From assembly GCA_041743125.1 (NCBI GenBank), contig JBGTNK010000045.1, positions 1 to 64,000 on the forward strand: 64,000 bases of DNA, read 5' to 3'. The position numbers and the translations under genes were made by a program. This document shows positions 60,969-64,000 of this stretch, piece after piece. A model generated the notes under the pieces. That model searched no databases. It was given only the letters and a program-made list of their open reading frames with translations, and had not been told where the DNA came from. Within the stretch, counting starts at the first letter, position 1. Each line of letters begins with the position of its first letter. The DNA comes from Terrimonas_B sp041743125. GTDB lineage: Bacteria; Bacteroidota; Bacteroidia; Chitinophagales; Chitinophagaceae.

Positions 60969-63900
60969 TCACTCTACGCGGATACGTATGCCTTCACTAT
61001 GAGATGAAAACTCGGGAGCATACATACTTTGAATGCTGGTAATGCCATTACTGAAATCTCCGGTATGCGTAATAAATAAAGGATATTCGAAAACATAAGT
61101 GCCCTTTTGGAGGTTGCCAAAAAAGAAATGGGTGCTGGCATCCCTGGTGGTTTCATAATAACCCAAACTGCCTTGCCATTTGTAGCTGCTTAATACATTT
61201 ACCGGTTCCATAGCTGAGGCACGCATGTCTTTCATATGCACATATTCCATTTGCCTGTCCACCCGCAATTCAATACGTACTTTAATTTTATATCCTATTT
61301 TTAGAATATCCCCGTCATTTACGGGTGTCAGTACGGGTCCCCGATCTGTATTTTTTTCAACAAATAATTTTTTCTCCAGTTGGAGTGGGGTAGAAGCATT
61401 AGTAATCTTATCCAAATTTTCAAAATATTGCCAGTATATACCTCCCCATGAAGAAACTCCCTTGAGATCTTTGCCTGGATCCTGGCTTACAGTTATTGAA
61501 ATATTTCCCAGTTCAGGTGTTACAGTTTTACCTTCGAGTATCTTTTTAAAATATCCCGTTCCGGCTTCCTTCTTATTTCCTGCTGAACTAATAATTGTTT
61601 TGCCCAGTTTGATTTGAACAACAGGCTCATTGTTCAGCCAGTCAGTTCCTTGTATCAGTAAGGCATAGCAAGCCTCTGCTGTAGCCTTTGTTGATTCCCA
61701 ATTATTGGTTTGCTTGTTCTTCAATAGCCATGTTCTCATGTCGTCAACAATACGGATATCTTTTTCAATTTCCTGGAAGGCTTCTATTAATAAAGCTTGC
61801 CTCTCCACTGGTGCTTCGTGCCAGAACCATCCCCTCCTGGCATCTTTCCAATACATGCCCAGTTCTTCGTGTTTGATGGATGTTTCTTTGAGTGATTTTA
61901 ATATGGATGCGGGTGTTACTTTTTCTCCGGATCTGTGTAGTGCTAATGCGATCATTCCCTGCATGAATTTATTTTGCTGCGTCCATGTTAGTTGTGCCCG
62001 GCTTTTGAAATAGTCATATGCTTTGGTATTCGCTGCAGATATTTTGTATTCAGGAAAAAAACTCCGCATATATAAATACTGAACGATACTGTAATCAGGA
62101 GAGTATTTTTTGAGATCCGTTTTGTACTTAAGAAGATCATCATAATCCTTTTTTATTTTATTATCCAAATAAGGAATGGCTGTTGCTACTATTTCTTCCA
62201 GGCTGGCATCCCCTTGTCCTTTGAGTTTTTTAAGGTGGCCAATTCCTGTTATTATATATTGTGTCATATAACGATCATCGGGGCCACCCATGAACCAAAC
62301 AAATCCGCCATTACTGCTTTGCATTTGCTTCAGCTTTTCATATGAGTTATTTAATTCTTTACTCATACGGACCATATCGAATAGTAAGGCGAGATTCTTT
62401 TTTTGTTCGGCTTCTGTTTTAGCTTGTAATACCCAGGGTGTTTCTTCCAGCAGAATAGCTTTTAATTCCTGGTTTTTCTGCAGGTTGCTCATGAACGCCG
62501 CACTGTCGGCTATTTTCCATTGGTCAAATATCTTCCGGATGCGGGGGGATGAATTGGCTATTAATGATGCAATAGAATTAGCATAATACCGGTTCCAGGT
62601 TTGTTCGGCACAATCGTATGGATATTCTGCCAGGTAAGGCAATGCCTGTATGGCGTACCAGGCAGGATTGGATGTATATTCCACCGTTAAAGCATAATGC
62701 TGTAAAGTTTCACTGTTGCCTGATTTTAATAATTTATCAAAACTAAAATGTTTTGTTCCTGCCCCCTTCATATGTAATGACATGGTCTCCGTAACTAACA
62801 TACGGTTACTGAGAACCGGCAATGCATTTTCCTCTCCATCTGAAAAAAAATCAGCCTTCGCTATAATTCGCCAGAGCAAAACCTTGTTAAACTGATAGGG
62901 AACCGCCATAGGAAACTTCACCGATTCGCTTTGCCCTGCCGCTATAGTGAAAAATTGTTTAGGCATGATGTTATTGAACCATCCGTCTACCGGTTGATTG
63001 GTACTGGCATCTATCAATTGCAATTCGGCCTGGCCGGTTAATTCTTTCTCACTGAGATTAACTATTTTGGAACTGAATTCTATTTTATCGCCTTCTCTTA
63101 AAAATCTAGGTGCGTTCGGCTGCACCATCAATTGTTTTTGCGTGATGATCTCTTTTTCACTGTATCCTAAAGCACCATCTTTTGTATGGGCCAATGCCTG
63201 GAATTTCCATTTGGTCAATGCTTCCGGCATAGTAAAAGAAAATTCAATACCGCCCTTTTCGTCTGTTTTTAAATCCGGGAAAAAGAAAGCGGTCTCCTTG
63301 AAATTTTTTCGAACCTGGACAACTGAATTATCGAATGAAGGTTTACCTTTTGCTTTAACTACTCCTCCTGAATCTGATTCCTGTTGATTGGGCAATGGCT
63401 CATTTCTTACTTCATCGTCTTTAGCTATTGACGGTGGACTCATTTTCATTTCAGCCATCTCTAATCCAACCGCTCTGCCAGTAAGTGCCCGGTCCATATC
63501 TCTTCCGTATCCCACAGTAATAACTTCCCCATATAAAGGAGAAATCAACTGGTCATATTGTTTGGGAAAAAATTTTGAATCCGGATAAACGCCTGGTTTA
63601 ACGTTCGATTCAATCTTTGCAAAATTCTGATTACCATTCCAGCCTCTTCCGCTGTAATAAGATGGCCAGACAGAAGGCTTATTCCACTGGTGCGGATAAA
63701 ATTGATCCAATGATGCATCATACATACTGGCAAGCATTTCTGCCGCAACCTTTTCATTTTTATTACCCGTCATCTTCAGTTTCCATTTTTCTTCGCTGCC
63801 CGGCAAAGTCTTGTCGCGATAGGTTGCATATTCTATTACCAATTCCTTGTTGGTCCATGGCACCGTTATAGTTTGATTAAATTGGTAAACGCGGTTGTGT

Positions 63901-64000
63901 TTAACAAACAACCAGCTGACTCCATAGCCACCACGGTCCGCTTCCGTAGCTGAGAATTCGAAGGAACGTTTTTCATGATTTAATTTTGTATAAGTATAAT
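60969..64000 (-). CDS. Alpha-2-macroglobulin family protein, C-terminal part (runs off the right edge)
   Basis: At least 1010 residues; the frame is open to the window edge (upstream of a TTG at 63911 it continues with GGYGVSW and more), so the start lies outside. It shows the core of bacterial alpha-2-macroglobulins: macroglobulin domains, the A2M segment SFTMPEALTKWKFQALAHT, and the thioester motif CAEQ (in YDCAEQTWNRYY) with the helical thioester domain after it, then C-terminal domains ending RIRVE. Bacterial A2Ms trap proteases in the periplasm. The thioester is intact. This looks like the large Bacteroidota type often annotated with a carboxypeptidase-regulatory-like region at the N-terminus, which cannot be checked here. 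Confidence 0.93.
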   Translation of the reverse strand, partial: YTYTKLNHEKRSFEFSATEADRGGYGVSWLFVKHNRVYQFNQTITVPWTNKELVIEYATYRDKTLPGSEEKWKLKMTGNKNEKVAAEMLASMYDASLDQFYPHQWNKPSVWPSYYSGRGWNGNQNFAKIESNVKPGVYPDSKFFPKQYDQLISPLYGEVITVGYGRDMDRALTGRAVGLEMAEMKMSPPSIAKDDEVRNEPLPNQQESDSGGVVKAKGKPSFDNSVVQVRKNFKETAFFFPDLKTDEKGGIEFSFTMPEALTKWKFQALAHTKDGALGYSEKEIITQKQLMVQPNAPRFLREGDKIEFSSKIVNLSEKELTGQAELQLIDASTNQPVDGWFNNIMPKQFFTIAAGQSESVKFPMAVPYQFNKVLLWRIIAKADFFSDGEENALPVLSNRMLVTETMSLHMKGAGTKHFSFDKLLKSGNSETLQHYALTVEYTSNPAWYAIQALPYLAEYPYDCAEQTWNRYYANSIASLIANSSPRIRKIFDQWKIADSAAFMSNLQKNQELKAILLEETPWVLQAKTEAEQKKNLALLFDMVRMSKELNNSYEKLKQMQSSNGGFVWFMGGPDDRYMTQYIITGIGHLKKLKGQGDASLEEIVATAIPYLDNKIKKDYDDLLKYKTDLKKYSPDYSIVQYLYMRSFFPEYKISAANTKAYDYFKSRAQLTWTQQNKFMQGMIALALHRSGEKVTPASILKSLKETSIKHEELGMYWKDARRGWFWHEAPVERQALLIEAFQEIEKDIRIVDDMRTWLLKNKQTNNWESTKATAEACYALLIQGTDWLNNEPVVQIKLGKTIISSAGNKKEAGTGYFKKILEGKTVTPELGNISITVSQDPGKDLKGVSSWGGIYWQYFENLDKITNASTPLQLEKKLFVEKNTDRGPVLTPVNDGDILKIGYKIKVRIELRVDRQMEYVHMKDMRASAMEPVNVLSSYKWQGSLGYYETTRDASTHFFFGNLQKGTYVFEYPLFITHTGDFSNGITSIQSMYAPEFSSHSEGIRIRVE

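Noticed and set aside
1..64000. CRISPR arrays, IS elements, prophage genes, tRNA or rRNA genes
   Set aside because: No regularly spaced repeats, transposase or integrase motifs, or RNA gene patterns were recognised on reading; very short or diverged copies cannot be excluded without a search.

Overview
The window looks like a chromosome segment of a Bacteroidota bacterium, most likely a member of the Chitinophagaceae. The reasons are three SusC/TonB-type receptors, two of them paired with SusD lipoproteins, the absence of strong Shine-Dalgarno sites, a promoter of the TTG-N20-TAnnTTTG type before aspS, moderate to low GC, and many secreted proteins of families typical of Bacteroidota. No tRNA, rRNA, CRISPR array, IS element or phage gene was recognised.

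Region 1 (170-18803) is a sugar-acid and xylan locus built around an AraC regulator. On the minus strand, in order of transcription, lie the AraC regulator, an FGGY kinase of gluconokinase type, an exported RraA-family protein, a Tat-exported enolase-superfamily dehydratase, a BASS-type symporter and a second exported RraA protein. On the plus strand, divergently, lie a SusC/SusD pair, an IlvD/Edd-type pentonate dehydratase, an SMP-30 lactonase lipoprotein, a FAH-family 2-keto-3-deoxyaldonate dehydratase, a GntP permease and a GH10 xylanase lipoprotein. The plus-strand enzymes fit an oxidative (Weimberg-type) pentose route. The minus-strand set suggests, by inference, sugar-acid dehydration and aldol cleavage in the periplasm followed by keto-acid uptake.

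Region 2 (18981-29332) holds a small secreted protein and then an L-arabinose operon, araB-araD-mutarotase-GH127-araA, preceded by a Nudix-like regulator (AraR type) whose Nudix catalytic box has decayed. Next to the regulator lies the 3' remnant of a GH51 arabinofuranosidase, followed by a HAD hydrolase.

Region 3 (29858-42217) is a second SusC/SusD locus. Its SusC is split by a frameshift in an A run. It also carries a 13-repeat FG-GAP/UnbV lipoprotein, two 3-keto-disaccharide-hydrolase (DUF1080) proteins, an Fe-S GMC oxidoreductase and its Tat-carrying small subunit. It has no classical glycoside hydrolase. The set matches glycoside breakdown by oxidation at C3 followed by elimination or hydrolysis.

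Region 4 (42472-64000) is more general: a Cys-rich small protein with a metal-type TonB receptor, a histidine kinase with a sigma-54 response regulator, a group III truncated haemoglobin, rarA, a transglutaminase/alpha-E/ATP-grasp operon with a terminator-like hairpin in its leader, an S1C protease, a membrane protein with aspS, an MtfA-like M90 peptidase, an FAD oxidoreductase, and an alpha-2-macroglobulin that runs off the right edge.
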